In this document: one piece after another, positions 50,692 through 62,491 of the stretch | Layout: every line of letters begins with the position of its first letter | Numbering within the stretch: the stretch's first letter is position 1 | Assembly (NCBI RefSeq): GCF_001659605.2 | Contig: NC_035164.2 | Location: 6,871,622-6,935,621, forward strand | From: Manihot esculenta | Taxonomy: Eukaryota > Streptophyta > Magnoliopsida > Malpighiales > Euphorbiaceae | Direction: 5' to 3' | Length of the DNA stretch: 64,000 nt | Made by a program: the position numbers and the translations under genes | The notes under the pieces: model-generated | Database searches by the model: none | The model's input: the letters and a program-made list of their open reading frames with translations, nothing else | Told to the model about the DNA's origin: nothing

Positions 50692-52357
50692 ACCGGAAAT
50701 GAGCGAGGAAGAAGAGGATAATCCGAAAACCCTGAGAATAATTCGAGGGTTTGGGATTGTTTGGGAAGGGCGAAAATGGATGGGGTCGTTGGAATAACGA
50801 GGGAAAATTATACTCACCAAGCTTTCCTTTCCTTTCCTTTTCTATGTCAATTAACAAATTAATATTTATTAGAAATTGACAGATGAAGAGACAGACAGTG
50901 AGACGGAAAGTAAAAAAGTAAGAAAGACGCGGTAAAAGTGAGCATAGCTGAGAAAGTGACAGTAAATATCGGCAGGTAAATTTTAAGATAATTATAACTA
51001 GTTTTTTCATAGAATATTTAGACTTTGTTCGTTTTACAAAAAATTTCTATCATTTGGAACACACATACAAGTTATTTTAAAAAATATATTTTCTTAATTA
51101 AAATAAAAATTAGGTTATTTTAAGGAAAATAAGAAAATTTATTTTTAACACTTTAAAAAAACTTAATAAAATTTTTATATATAAATTTATTAATATATTT
51201 ATTTTTACATTAAAATTAATTCATAAAAAAATAAATTAGTTTATTGAAAAAAAAATTATGGCGGACATTTTATGTAAAATAACTTATATTTTTATTATTT
51301 AATTTTAATTTAAAAAATAAAATATAATAATAAATTTATATATAAAAATTTTAATAAACTTTTCAAAATTTAAAAAAATCTTTAAAATAACTTAATTTTT
51401 TAGAAAAATTATCTTTTTAAAATAATTTTTTTTAATTAAAAAAATATTTTTTATTAATTATGTTTCAAATGTTATAAAATATGAAAAATGTCTTTTCATA
51501 AAATTTTTAAAAAATAAATAGAACTTTAATTTATAAATATTTATAATAAAAAATAAGTCCAATTAATTTGATGTATTTTTATTTAAGAATCAAATAAATT
51601 CAATTTAATTTTTTTCTAATTAAATTTTTATATATTTTTTAAAGGCCAAATAAATTTTGATCTAATATAATATTAATTTTTAATAATAAAATATTAATTT
51701 TATTTGAAATATTAAAAATTTAGTATTTTAATTAATATAAACATTAAACAATACATATAAATAATAAATCATTTTTTTATATTTTTTTATAATCTATAGT
51801 CTATAATATAGATAAATGTGGAAAGAGGGATAACAATGACATTTTTCAAAAAAGACATTGTTAACTTTAATAATTATATATTATTCTTAATTTTGATTGG
51901 TAAAAATAAAAATTTATTTTAATTGAGTATATGAGTTCTCTATTTAAATATAAATTTCATTATATAAATGGTTATAATTTTAATTATTAAATATTTAAAT
52001 TAATTTAAAAATTATGAATTAAAAAACTTTTATTGTTAAATTCAAATTCCATTGCTAATGGATATAATGTTATTGAAAAATAACTTATTCCAATTAAAAA
52101 AATTAAAAGTTTACTAATCATGCTTGATAAAAAAAAAAAAAATTGTTTTATCTATATTTCTATATCTACTTACGGAAGAGGGAATATTTGAACTTCCTAA
52201 ACTACCCCTATTATGATTTGTTAATTATAAATTTATTATTATTTAAAATTTTTTAATTTAATTATATGGAAAGAGGGGAAGGTTGGGACTTCTTAAACTA
52301 CTTTCACTATGTTTTGTTAATTATAAATTTATTTTTATTTAAAATTTTTTAATTTAA
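50692..52357. other. ARI upstream region and AT-rich intergenic DNA
   Basis: 50692-50830 is the likely ARI leader and core promoter; 50831-51000 is moderately GC-balanced and may be promoter. From 51000 to 52190 it is AT-rich without genes. Two copies of a roughly 120-bp unit (ACTTC.TAAACTAC, TTTGTTAATTATAAATTTAT, TAAAATTTTTTAATTTAATTA) lie at about 52186-52375, and the pararetrovirus joins at the end of the second. Confidence 0.5.
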
Positions 52358-54346
52358 TTATTTAATAATATAATTTAATGAACCTAAAAATCTTTGTAAT
52401 TGATTTTTATCCTTTATTTCATCTGGGAATTTATCTGCGAATTCTATACTTCTTTGTATTGGTACAATAGTATTCTTAAAAATCTCGTGTCCTAAAAATC
52501 TAATTTTTGTTTGAAATAATTTCATTTTTGGTTTAGATAATACTAGTCCATTTCTTTTTATGACTTTATAAAAAATTTGTAAATGTTTAATATGTTGGTC
52601 AATATTTTGGCTAAATACTAAAACATCATCTATATAAGTTATGATAAAATTATATGGTGTAAATATATCATTCATGATCTTTTGAAATTCACTTGGTGCA
52701 TTTTTTAATCCAAATGGCATTATATTCCATTCATATTGTCCAAAAGGTACTGTAAATGCCGTTTTGTATTTGTCTTTTTCATCTATTTGTACTTGCCAGA
52801 ATCCTGACTTCATATCAAATTTTGAAAAGATTTCTGCTTTATATAATCTGTTTAAAAGATCTTGTTTATTTGGTATTGGGTATCTTATCCATCTTAAAAC
52901 TTTGTTTAATGGTTTATAATTAATTACTAATCTAGGTGCACCCCTTTCTATTTCAGCATTTTTTATTACATAAAAGGCGGCACATGACCATGGTGATTTA
53001 CTTGGTCTAATTAAGTTTTTGGTTAATAAGTCTTGGATTTCTTTTTTACAAAATTCTAACATTTCTTGGTTCATTTGAATTGGTCTAGCTTTGGTAGGAA
53101 TGTCTTGTTCTTTAAAGTCTGGTTCATAAGGTAAGGTAACTATATGTTGTTTCCTATTTCAAAAAGCTGTTGGTAAATCTGAACATAAATCATTTTCAAA
53201 TTGTTCTTGAATTTCTTTTATTTGTTGTTGAATATGAGGTTTTTCTAACTGTTCTTCTATTTTTACCGAATGTAAATCTTGTTTTAAGAATTTTATTTGA
53301 TTTTCTAAATTATTTATCTTACTTATATTTTCTTGTTGGAATAAATTTACATCATGGTAATTGATTGGTGATAAAAACTTAAAAATGATATCTTGTCCTA
53401 ACACATTTGTTTCTAAACCTAATTCTGTTACTTTAAAAGGGTATAACATTTGTAAAAAAGGGTTTCCTAAAATTATTTGGGTGTTAAGATTTTTAATTAA
53501 CATGAAACTTGTTTTAAAACAAATTCTATTATTACAGATATGTGCACTTGGTATCTTATAATCTACTTTTACCTTAGTCGAATTTGCTGCTGATAGAGTT
53601 TGTTTGGTTTTATGAAAATATTTACTAGGTATAATTCCTTGGTCTATACAATTCATATCGGCTCCTGAATCTAGCATTGCTATTGTTTCTAACTTAAAAT
53701 CTTTAATTGTTAAAGTAATTTTTACATACCATTTCTGAAATTTGATTCTAGTTATATGATTAAATTTTAGTTCTTTATCACTTTCATTTTCCGAAATAAT
53801 TTCTTCTTTTTGTTCTGTAATTTTTTCTTTATTTTTTAAATTTAAATTTTGATTTTGTTCTAGTTGATCACATCTATTTTTAAGTTGTTTAACTTCTAAT
53901 TTTAATTGTCTTATTTCTGATTGTAAGTCTATAGAGGAAATTGTCGTTACTGGTTTTTTATGTCTAAACATTTGTTCTATATCTTCAAAATTTGTTGGTG
54001 CTTCTGTTCCTTGTTTTATTTCTTCATTAATTAGTTTTGTTAATTTTTTAAAGAATTTTCTTTTAATGTTTGAATCCTGTACTTGTTCTATTTGTTCTAG
54101 GACTTGATTATATTCTGTTAAGACATTTATTTTGTTATTACAATTACAAATTTCACCTTGACAGTTATGGTTGCTATCTGTACTGTTTATTGTTTCTGAG
54201 GAATCGTCACTGCTATAGTCATCATCTATTTCTGAAGAAGATAATTTAATTTGGTCAATCTTTTCTAACAATTGGTCTATGTTATCTATTTTTAATTCTA
54301 ATCCCAACTCATGTATTTTTTTTTCTTGCAGGACACTCTTTTGCAT
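52358..54346 (-). pseudogene. Endogenous pararetrovirus protease and reverse transcriptase, truncated
   Basis: This is one reading frame on the minus strand. The first part (54346-53159) has coiled-coil-like acidic/Gln-rich sequence and an aspartic protease with the active-site stretch LDSGADMNCID, then LGNPFL. A TGA at 53159-53161 interrupts it, and the same frame continues into reverse transcriptase with YKPLNKVL, SGFWQVQ, LKNAPSEFQ and the catalytic YIDDVLVFS. It ends inside the connection region (RFLGSLNY) at about 52375, where plain host-like AT-rich DNA takes over, so RNase H is missing. Caulimoviridae use this protease-RT order. It cannot make a full polymerase. Confidence 0.92.
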
Positions 54347-55535
54347 AATGTCCTTTCTGGTTACATAAATAACATGTTATATTATTTTTATTATTTGGTC
54401 TTTTAAAATTATTTTTGCGATACTTATTGCTTTTAAATTGTTTTCTTTTAAAAGGTTTTTTATCTACTTGTTTACCATATTGTTTATTTCTATATTTGTA
54501 TTTTCTATAAATTTTGTCTGTCTTGAAAGGTTTATATTTTCTTTGTTTTTGTTTCTTTATTGTTCCAAAACCAAATTGTTCACACCAATTTCCTAATTCT
54601 TTTCTAGATTGTCTATTTTCCATTTTTAATTTCTGTTGTAATTTCATGTCTCTGCATAATCTTATTCCTGTTAAATTGACATATGTTATTAAGTCACCAT
54701 AGGTTAGATCATCATAAGATATATGTCCGAATTTTTGTTCAATTGTTTCTTTTACTTTTGTAGAGAATAACCGGGGTAATCCTGTCAAAAATTTTTCTTT
54801 CCAATGGTAAGCATTTAGATCTGCTAGTGCATATACTCTTTTTAAGAAATTGTCTTTATACCATCTAAAATTTTCTAATTTTCTACATTTAAGATTTTGT
54901 AATATTTCACTATTTTTTTCAGTATATAAGTCTAAATCTCCTATGAAATGTGAGATGATATTGTAAACTAAATAGGCTAAAGTAAAAGATTGTGGTTGTC
55001 CTGTAGATGGGTCTATAATATATTCTCCTGTAGTACTGTCAATTCTTCTGGCTGTTAGTATATTAGTTTTTATTTCATTACTTAGTAATTTGTCTCACCA
55101 AGTTCGTAATTCTCCAGTAAATCCTAATATTATATTTTCAGCTGCTTCTCTTTTAGTAATGCCAACTCTTTGTTTATATATGTTTCCTACTATTACCATT
55201 TCCATGGTTATTTGTATTATTTCTACTTCAGATCTGTCATCTATGTTCCATTCATAAATATTTTTTGCATTATATTGTTTTTGTTTTCTGTCTAAAATTT
55301 TTAAATCATCTGGTTTCTTATCATATTGTTGTTCTATGGCATTTAAAGGGATATTATACTCTATGTCTTGGTCAGAGTCTGATGCTTCCAAGGGATTATT
55401 TATAGTTTCATCTTCTGAAGAAGAGGTCTCATTATATTCAGTTAAAATTGTAATTTTACCTTTGTCTTTATTATTACTTGATTCTTCTTTTGTTGGTATT
55501 GTTTGTAAAGGTTCATTTATTTTAATTCCTCATGA
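54309..55535 (-). pseudogene. Endogenous pararetrovirus coat protein region
   Basis: This is the minus-strand continuation of the movement-protein frame (start codons at 57467, 56615, 55391 and 54788 are all in one frame). It has acidic N-terminal sequence, a central part without stops from 55094 to 54309, then a basic Lys/Arg-rich segment and a CCHC zinc knuckle (CYLCNQKGHYAKEC) just before the stop. That is the usual end of a Caulimoviridae coat protein. Stops at 55530-55532 and 55095-55097 break it. Its end overlaps the protease frame by 38 bp in another frame. Confidence 0.88.
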
Positions 55536-57467
55536 GGTACTAGTTCGTGAAGAATTGTTTTGTTCATTTATAATTTTCTGTAATAATTTAGACATATCAT
55601 TTAACTCTGTTTTTGGATTTATAGTTGTTATGTCTATTGGATTTTTTGATGGTGGTATCATTTTTGTAAATGGTTTATTTGTTGGTTTTTTGGCAGGATC
55701 TATATCATATGATTTTGCATTACTATACTTCTGCGATAAATATGTTGTATTTGGTTTTAAATTTATAGGAGATGGTGTTTGAGGTACTTCTATATGTTCT
55801 ATATTTGTTATAGCTTCATGGTTTGTATCTATTTTTTCTTCCATCCTATCTAATTGGTTTCCTAATATATGTAATGCTACATTAGTCCAATTATTTTGTA
55901 AATAAACATCTTTCATTTCTTTATCTTTTATATTTTGTGTATGGACAATTGGTTGTATTCTATGGTATTCATGATCCCTTTTAAAAAATGCTCTATTCAT
56001 CGGTGGTCTTTCAGATTCATAATATTGGTCACTGGGATCTCCCATGCTATTAACTTTAGTCCATTTATGTATTTTCTTTTCTAACATATTTAACTGATTT
56101 TCATGGTAATATTTTAAATAAGTGAAGAATGGTATAGTTTTTTCTACCTGTTCACAAAATTCAAAAAATTGTTGTTTAATTTTCTTTTGTTCTGTTAAAG
56201 AATAGGTTTTAATAAATGTATCTCTTTTCCCCCGATTTTTATCTGACATATAGTCAGCTTGAATTTGGTCTTTATCAATTTCAAAACTTTGAGTTAATGT
56301 ATTAATAGTAAATTCACTATCTTCATATGGTTGACTAAATTGTCCTTGTCGAAATATTCCTTCTTGGATTTTTATACCTTTGGTAGTGGGTGGTGGTATG
56401 GTTTGATGATTAAATGTGTCTTGTATAGGTTTGGTTCCGGAGGTTTCTCCAACAAAAGGTCCTGTATATGGTGGAATAGTAGTTCCTTCAGAAATACTAG
56501 TATCTGTATTAATTTCAATATTGGGTCTTCTTTGTGAGGATCCTAATGAATGTCTAGATGGTTGATAAATGGTTGAACCGGTTTGCCTAAAAGAGTTTGA
56601 TCTTTTAAATTTCAATTCTACTGAACCATCATCATTTTGTATAATATAATCTATTTCTTTATTTTCTTTCGGAGGTAAACTTGGTATGGTTTTTACTGGA
56701 TATTTCTAACTCTCTGGTAAACTTACATCTTTCCATTGTATAGTTTTTGGTATAGTTATATTTTCTTTGGTTTGGTCAATTTCTCAAAAAATTGTTTCTC
56801 CTGTTAATCTATTATGATTAATAGTATTTGGACATAACCCTGTATTCATTATTTTATAATTTAATCTATAAAATACTTCATATATATGTGATCCTTTTAA
56901 CATATTGTAATTATGTGTTAAAATATCTAATGTTAATATTTTCATTGTATGTGGGTCAGCTAAGGATATTGTGAAATTAGGAAAACAATTTGAATATATT
57001 GGTCCATTAGTTAAACTTGTTTCAAATAATCTTAATAAAGAGTCTTTGTAATTAATATGTCTACAATCTCTTAATGCAACATGCATACTTGTATTTAATC
57101 CTTCTACTGTTAATGGTTTAATTGCGATTTGTACTAAACCTACATGCATAAATCTATATCCTTGGTTAATATATTTTAATATTGTTTTCTTACTTAATAA
57201 ACTCATTGATTGGTTTTCTGAGTATAAGGGTACTACCTTTTCTTTGGTTTTAATTGCTCTAGCTGACTTAAAGTCTAATATTCCTTTTTTGTATATTGTT
57301 GAGATATCTGTTTTGGGAGGTTTCCAATTAGCTAATTGTTGATTATTCCAAGTACTTTCTCTAGATAGTATTGTGGTATTATTACCTGTATTAATGTTTA
57401 AATCATTCATGAGTTCTTCATCTGGTTGCCTGGACCTAGAAGATCTATTTCTCCTAAATAAACTCAT
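55536..57467 (-). pseudogene. Endogenous pararetrovirus movement protein and linker (copy B)
   Basis: Starts at 57467 with MSLFRRNRSSRSRQ. The first 300 or so residues resemble the 30K-type movement proteins of Caulimoviridae, which enlarge plasmodesmata for cell-to-cell spread. A Pro/Thr-rich linker with SSQRRPNIEIN and a segment with helices (EFCEQVEKTIPFF) follow, leading to the coat region. Two in-frame stops, TGA at 56784-56786 and TAG at 56706-56708, lie where copy A has Trp codons. About 146 bp upstream is a primer binding site. I assign the family from gene order and motifs; the genus (florendovirus- or petuvirus-like) is uncertain. Confidence 0.88.
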
Positions 57468-57612
57468 CTTAAAATCCTAGGGTTTTCACATACACTTCCT
57501 TCTCTACTCGTTCTGCAGGTCTTACACCTTTTGCCTGACTTATGACTTTCGTGACACAGTTCCAACCCTAAAAGTTTACTTTGAATTTATTTAAGAAAAA
57601 TAGAAACTTCAC

Positions 57613-57626
57613 TGGCTCTGATACCA
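57613..57626 (-). promoter_or_regulatory. tRNA-Met primer binding site (copy B)
   Basis: On the minus strand TGGTATCAGAGCCA is complementary to the 3' end of plant initiator tRNA-Met, the minus-strand DNA primer of all Caulimoviridae. It lies 146 bp before the movement-protein start, as in copy A. Confidence 0.92.
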
Positions 57627-57701
57627 TAAATGCGAGAAAACCCATAAATGCGAGACCGACTATTGAAGGGTGATTTAAATATTAAACAGTCGAATAATAC
57701 T

Positions 57702-57932
57702 TTAAAAATTATTATCTCTCAATAATTGGTCTAAATAACTTATCATGCAATTAAATAAATCTAACATTCTTTGTGTTTCTCTGCAATCACAAAAATTATT
57801 ATGATTTGTTATGTGCCATTCAAACAAATATGTTCCTTGTTGTACTAAATAATTTCTAAAACTTTCTACTTCATTTTTATTTGTGAGATCAATTAAACTT
57901 AGACTTTCTAATGCAGATATTATAAATCTCAT
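57702..57932 (-). other. Short frame upstream of the viral primer site
   Basis: A 76-codon minus-strand frame, Asn/Leu-rich, ends just upstream of the primer binding site. Copy A keeps only its last part, since homology stops at 60256. It could be a leader small ORF or an extra viral protein. I recognise no domain. Confidence 0.4.
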
Positions 57933-58519
57933 TTTTGAATAACAATAATTAACTAGTAAAATAAATAATAAGAAGTTAAATCAAGATAATAATCAGCCAT
58001 ATTTAAACAATATTCTGCCAAAATAAAATGATTGTTGATTAAATTGTAATAACCTAGTAGTAAATAATAATCTGCTAAATAACAATTAATCATTACTAAA
58101 TGAGTAAACATTTTTAATTTTAATGTATCAAATGAACAACACAATTTCTGATGTGGCAGATCACCCTACGCTGCAACCATAGAGCATACTTATCATGAAA
58201 TGCAAATTTTTTAATTTGGTTTAAGGTTCCTGCAATGTTAATCTGGATTCCCAGAGTTAACTCAGAGTGATAAACGTAGAGAGAAAGAATAGATTGCCGT
58301 CAACACGGACTTACTTTGTAACAAATTGTATATATATAGAATACAGATACAGAATACAAATATAAATACAAACTTACTTTGGTAGAATACAAATATTTAA
58401 ATAAGTACGGCTACAACCGTGTTGTAGTAAACAACGGTTTCTTTACAGATTATTGCAAAACTAACTTTGGAATACATAATGAAAGAGAGAGAAATTTCTT
58501 GGTGAATTTCGGTGTGTCC
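57829..58519 (-). other. Segment between the two pararetrovirus copies, possible viral promoter
   Basis: It is not present beside copy A. On the minus strand it contains TATTCTATATATATAC at about 58330-58345 (a TATA box) with CTCT-rich sequence about 60 bp downstream, followed by a leader towards the primer site of copy B. A 63-codon frame (58144-57953) contains the repeated motif ADYYL. The phrase AACTTACTTTGGTAGAATAC shows partial duplication with CTTACTTTGTAACAAATT nearby. Origin, viral long intergenic region or inserted host DNA, is unresolved. Confidence 0.4.
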
Positions 58520-59895
58520 AACTGATTTTCAAGGTAATATTTTAAATAAGTGAAGAATGGTATAGTTTTTTCTACCTGTTCACAAAATTCAAAAAATTGT
58601 TTTTTAATTTTCTTTTGTTCTGTTAAAGAATAGGTTTTAATAAATGTATCTCTTTTCCCCCGATTTTTATCTGACATATTGTCAGCTTGAATTTGGTCTT
58701 TATCAATTTCAAAACTTTGAGTTAATGTATTAATAGTAAATGCACTATCTTCATATGGTTGACTAAATTGTCCTTGTCGAAATATTCCTTCTTGGATTTT
58801 TATACCTTTGGTAGTGAGTGGTGGTATGGTTTGATGATTAAATGTGTCTTCTATAGGTTTGGTTCCGGAGGTTTCTCCAACAAAAGGTCCTGTATATGGT
58901 GGAATAGTAGTTCCTTCAGGAATACTAGTATCTGTATTAATTTCAATATTGGGTCTTCTTTGTGAGGATCCTAATGAATGTCTAGATGGTTGATAAATGG
59001 TTGAACCGGTTTGCCTAAAAGAGTTTGATCTTTTAAATTTCAATTCTACTGAACCATCATCATTTTGTATAATATAATCTATTTCTTTATTTTCTTTCGG
59101 AGGTAAACTTGGTATGGTTTTTACTGGATATTTCCAACTCTCTGGTAAACTTACATCTTTCCATTGTATAGTTTTTGGTATAGTTATATTTGTTTTGGTT
59201 TGGTCAATTTCCCAAAAAATTGTTTCTCCTGTTAATCTATTATGATTAATAGCATTTGGACATAACCCGATATTCATTATTTTATAATTTAATCTATAAA
59301 ATACTTCATATATATGTGATCCTTTTAACATATTGTAATTATGTGTTAAAATATCTAATGTTAATATTTTCATTATATGTGGGTCAGCTAAGGATATTGT
59401 GAAATTAGGAAAACAATTTGAATATATTGGTCCATTAGTTAAACTTGTTTCAAATAATCCTAATAAAGAGTCTTTGTAATTAATATGTCTACAATCTCTT
59501 AATGCAACATGCATACTTGTATTTAATCCTTCTACTGTTAATGGTTTAATTGCGATTTGTACTAAACCTACATGTATAAATCTATATCCTTGGTTAATAT
59601 ATTTTAATATTGTTTTCTTACTTAATAAACTCATTGATTGGTTTTCTGAGTATAAGGGTACTACCTTTTCTTTGGTTTTAATTGCTCTAGCTGACTTAAA
59701 GTCTAATATTCCTTTTTTGTATATTGTTGAGATATCTGTTTTGGGAGGTTTCCAATTAGCTAATTGTTGATTATTCCAAGTACTTTCTCTAGATAGTATT
59801 GTGGTATTATTATCTGTATTAATGTTTAAATCATTCATGAGTTCTTCATCTGGTTGCCTGGACCTAGAAGATCTATTTCTCCTAAATAAACTCAT
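58516..59895 (-). CDS. Endogenous pararetrovirus movement-protein frame (copy A, open, 3'-truncated)
   Basis: The minus-strand frame starts at 59895 with the same MSLFRRNRSS start as copy B and stays open for 481 codons to 58450. The first 459 or so codons are viral; after 58520 the sequence leaves homology with copy B and the last 20-odd residues are unrelated. Both Trp codons that are stops in copy B are intact here. The coat, protease and polymerase parts are absent. It is a viral fragment, not a virus, and its expression is unknown. Confidence 0.85.
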
Positions 59896-60256
59896 TTTAA
59901 AATCCTAAGGTTTTCACATACACTTCCTTCTCTACTCGTTCTGCAGGTCTTACACCTTTTGCCTGACTTATGACTTTCGTGACACAGTTCCAACCCTAAA
60001 AGTTTACTTTGAATTTATTTAAGAAAAATAGAAACTTCACTGGCTCTGATACCATAAATGCGAGAAAACCCATAAATGCGAGACCGACTATTGAAGGGTG
60101 ATTTAAATATTAAACAGTCGAATAATACTTTAAAAATTATTATCTCTCAATAATTGGTCTAAATAACTTATCATGCAATTAAATAAATCTAACATTCTTT
60201 GTGTTTCTCTGCAATCACAAAAATTATTATGATTTGTTATGTGCCATTCAAACAAA
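58520..60256 (-). repeat. Direct duplicate of 56092-57828
   Basis: The two stretches align over 1737 bp at a constant offset of 2428 with no insertions or deletions and about 20 substitutions by eye. They cover the leader end, primer site, movement protein and linker. The left border is AACTGATTTTCA, the right border CCATTCAAACAAA. Confidence 0.93.
60041..60054 (-). promoter_or_regulatory. tRNA-Met primer binding site (copy A)
   Basis: TGGTATCAGAGCCA on the minus strand, 146 bp before the start at 59895, identical to copy B. Confidence 0.92.
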
Positions 60257-60560
60257 AGCTTCAATTGTGATCACTTGGCCTTTCCTGTTTGAAACCCTAG
60301 AGCGAGAAAGAGATAGTGAGAATACCTGTCAGTTAGAGAGAAGAAGAAATTTGTTTGGATAATAAAATAAACGCTTTGTTTTGTTGCGAGGGGAGTGACT
60401 GCAAATCAACTGTAAGGAATGATTTCTTTGTTTGGGCATTTAGATGAGAAAAGGTATGGAGAAAAATATACAATTTAGTTCCACCAAGCGATCTCCCTCG
60501 CGCTTTGCTGCTGATGCATAAAATAGTTTCTTTATTTTTCAATATTAACAGTGTGGTTCA
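60257..60560 (-). other. Host-like leader/promoter sequence abutting pararetrovirus copy A
   Basis: Read on the minus strand it includes CGATCTCCCTCGCGC-type balanced sequence (complement GCGCGAGGGAGATCGCTTGG), CTCTCTAACTGACAGG, and CTCTAGGGTTTCAAACAGG, a telo-box (AAACCCTAG) common in plant 5' regions. It then joins virus homology at 60256. It is less AT-rich than its surroundings. I infer part of a plant promoter/leader but see no matching coding sequence. Confidence 0.35.
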
Positions 60561-61853
60561 ACTTATTTTTCATAGGTATTTTTTCATTTAATTTAAATAT
60601 TTAAAAATTAATAAAATTATCTACAATTACAAATTTTATTATAATTATAATCAATTTTAAAACTTAGATGAAAGGAAGTTTGTAGATAATCTCACCTTAC
60701 TTATTTTATTATACTCTATAACATATAGATATATTATTGATATAAAAAATTTAAAATTTTTTATAAAAATTTTATGATATATTATATTTAGAAATAAAAT
60801 TATAAAAATTTTATATTATAGTTGAGAAATATAAATTTTTTTGAATAAATACCAAAAATGTTAATTTTTATTTTCTAATTATACATATATTTGATATAAT
60901 AATTAATAGGCTAAAGTTAAATTATATTCTCTTAAAATTTTATGAGCCTTATTATATATTAAAAAAATTATAAATTTAAATTTTAATAAATACTATTTAT
61001 TAATTAATTTATATTCTATCTATAATATATATTGAATTTCATAACAATACTGGGAATGAATTTATTATATTTTCATATATTTATTATATCATAATATATA
61101 ATATAATATAATTATAATAATTTTTATTTTATTAATATATATATATATATTACTTTTTTATTTATTAAATTTTTTATTCTAAATAAAGTTAGATTGTATT
61201 TTTTAGAAATTGTAATTTTTTAATTAAATAAAATATAGTATAAATATTTCTTATTGAAAATTAATATATTTATAATAATATTATAATATATAAAAAATTT
61301 AAAAAATAAATCAAATATTTTAACGGATATAAAAATGTTCAAATATAGATATTAAAATATTAATTAAAATTATAAAAAACTATTAAAAAGTATTAAAAAA
61401 ATTAACCTCTAAATTCAATGTATGGTAATAAAAAGTAAATTAGAAAAAAAAATTAGAGAAGATTTAGATATTCAAATCCATTTAAAAATTATGAATTGTA
61501 AAACTTTTAATGTGATTAGTATTTAAACTCAAATACTATTGTTAATGAATATAATTTTATTAAAAATAATTTAATCCAATTAAAAGAATTAATTTAAAAA
61601 ATAATAATATTCTAATTTATTTACAATTAATAAGCTACACAAATCACAATTATAAATTTTATTTATATATCTGAGAGAACTTAAATTCTACTCCCAATCT
61701 TCAATCTTCAATCCCCATTTTAAAAAAAAAAATTATTCATATGTGTTATACGTAAAATTGATATAATATAAGCATATAAATTTGTATTTCATCGAATCAT
61801 ATTAGTCATACAGTTTGAATTGAATTTTTTTATGTGTTGATCTTTGATTTAGT
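60561..61853. other. AT-rich intergenic DNA
   Basis: No gene or clear repeat seen. It contains long A/T stretches and a TA run at about 61135-61150. Confidence 0.6.
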
Positions 61854-61862
61854 TTTATAATA

Positions 61863-62491
61863 GGGAAAATTACTTTTTAGTCCCTGAGATTTGACGTAAT
61901 TAACACTTCTGTCCCTCTATTTTGGCGACCCAACACTTAAGTCCCTCACTTTCTCTTCCGTCCAAATTCGTAGTCCTTCCGTCCATATAAACCGTTTGGT
62001 CAAAGAGTCAAAGGTGAGAGATGATAATTTTTTCCAAAAATACCCTTCTCTTTTCTCCCGTTGAAGAAGAAGAAGAAGAAGAAGAAGAAGAAGAAGAAAA
62101 AGTTGTAGAAAGGGTAGGAAAAAGAAGAAGAAGAAGAAGAAGTTGCAGAAAGGGTAGGAAGAAGAAGAAAAAGAAGAAAAAGAAGAAGAAGAAGAAGAAA
62201 AAGGAAGAAGAAGAAGAAGAAGAAGAAGAAAAAGAAAGAAGAAGAAGAAAGAAGAAGAAGAAGAAGAAGAAGAAGTTGCAGAAAGGGTAGGAAGAAGAAG
62301 AAGAGGCATTTGGGTTTGGGTTTAGTGAGGGTTAATTTTGTCAATTCACGTGTCCCAAACGGTTATTTTGAACGAAAAGACTATGAATTTGGACAGAAAA
62401 TAAAGTGAGAGACTTAAATGTTGGGTCGCCAAAATAAAGGGACAGAAGTGTTAATTACGTTAAACCTCAGGGACTAAAAATTAATTTTCCC
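61863..62491. mobile_element. Mutator-like MITE with long terminal inverted repeats
   Basis: The left end GGGAAAATTACTTTTTAGTC and the complement of the right end GGGAAAATTAATTTTTAGTC continue as well-matched inverted repeats for more than 120 bp (TAACACTTCTGTCCCT, TTTTGGCGACCCAACA and AACCGTTTGG are shared). The exact 9-bp target duplication TTTATAATA lies at 61854-61862 and 62492-62500. The long inverted repeats and 9-bp duplication are Mutator features. The centre is a GAA-rich tract; there is no transposase. Confidence 0.9.
62064..62306 (+). repeat. (GAA)n-rich core of the MITE
   Basis: Interrupted GAA/AAG triplets, with three GTTG(T/C)AGAAAGGGTAGGA phrases repeating between them. The apparent poly-Glu/Lys and poly-Phe/Leu frames here are low-complexity translations. 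Confidence 0.92.

Noticed and set aside
50416..51010. Plus- and minus-strand frames overlapping the first ARI exon
   Set aside because: They are shadows of the acidic first exon and its leader. The Met at 50691 gives the conserved MDSED start; the upstream in-frame Met adds an unsupported basic extension.
57613..60054. TGGTATCAGAGCCA as part of a tRNA gene
   Set aside because: Only the primer-complementary 14 bases are present, with no cloverleaf; the viral context explains them.
59895..60256. Copy A as a replication-competent virus
   Set aside because: Only leader end, primer site, movement protein and part of the linker are present; coat, protease, RT and RNase H are missing.
61917..62344. 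Poly-Ser/Leu/Phe and poly-Glu/Lys frames
   Set aside because: Translations of the GAA-rich core of the MITE.
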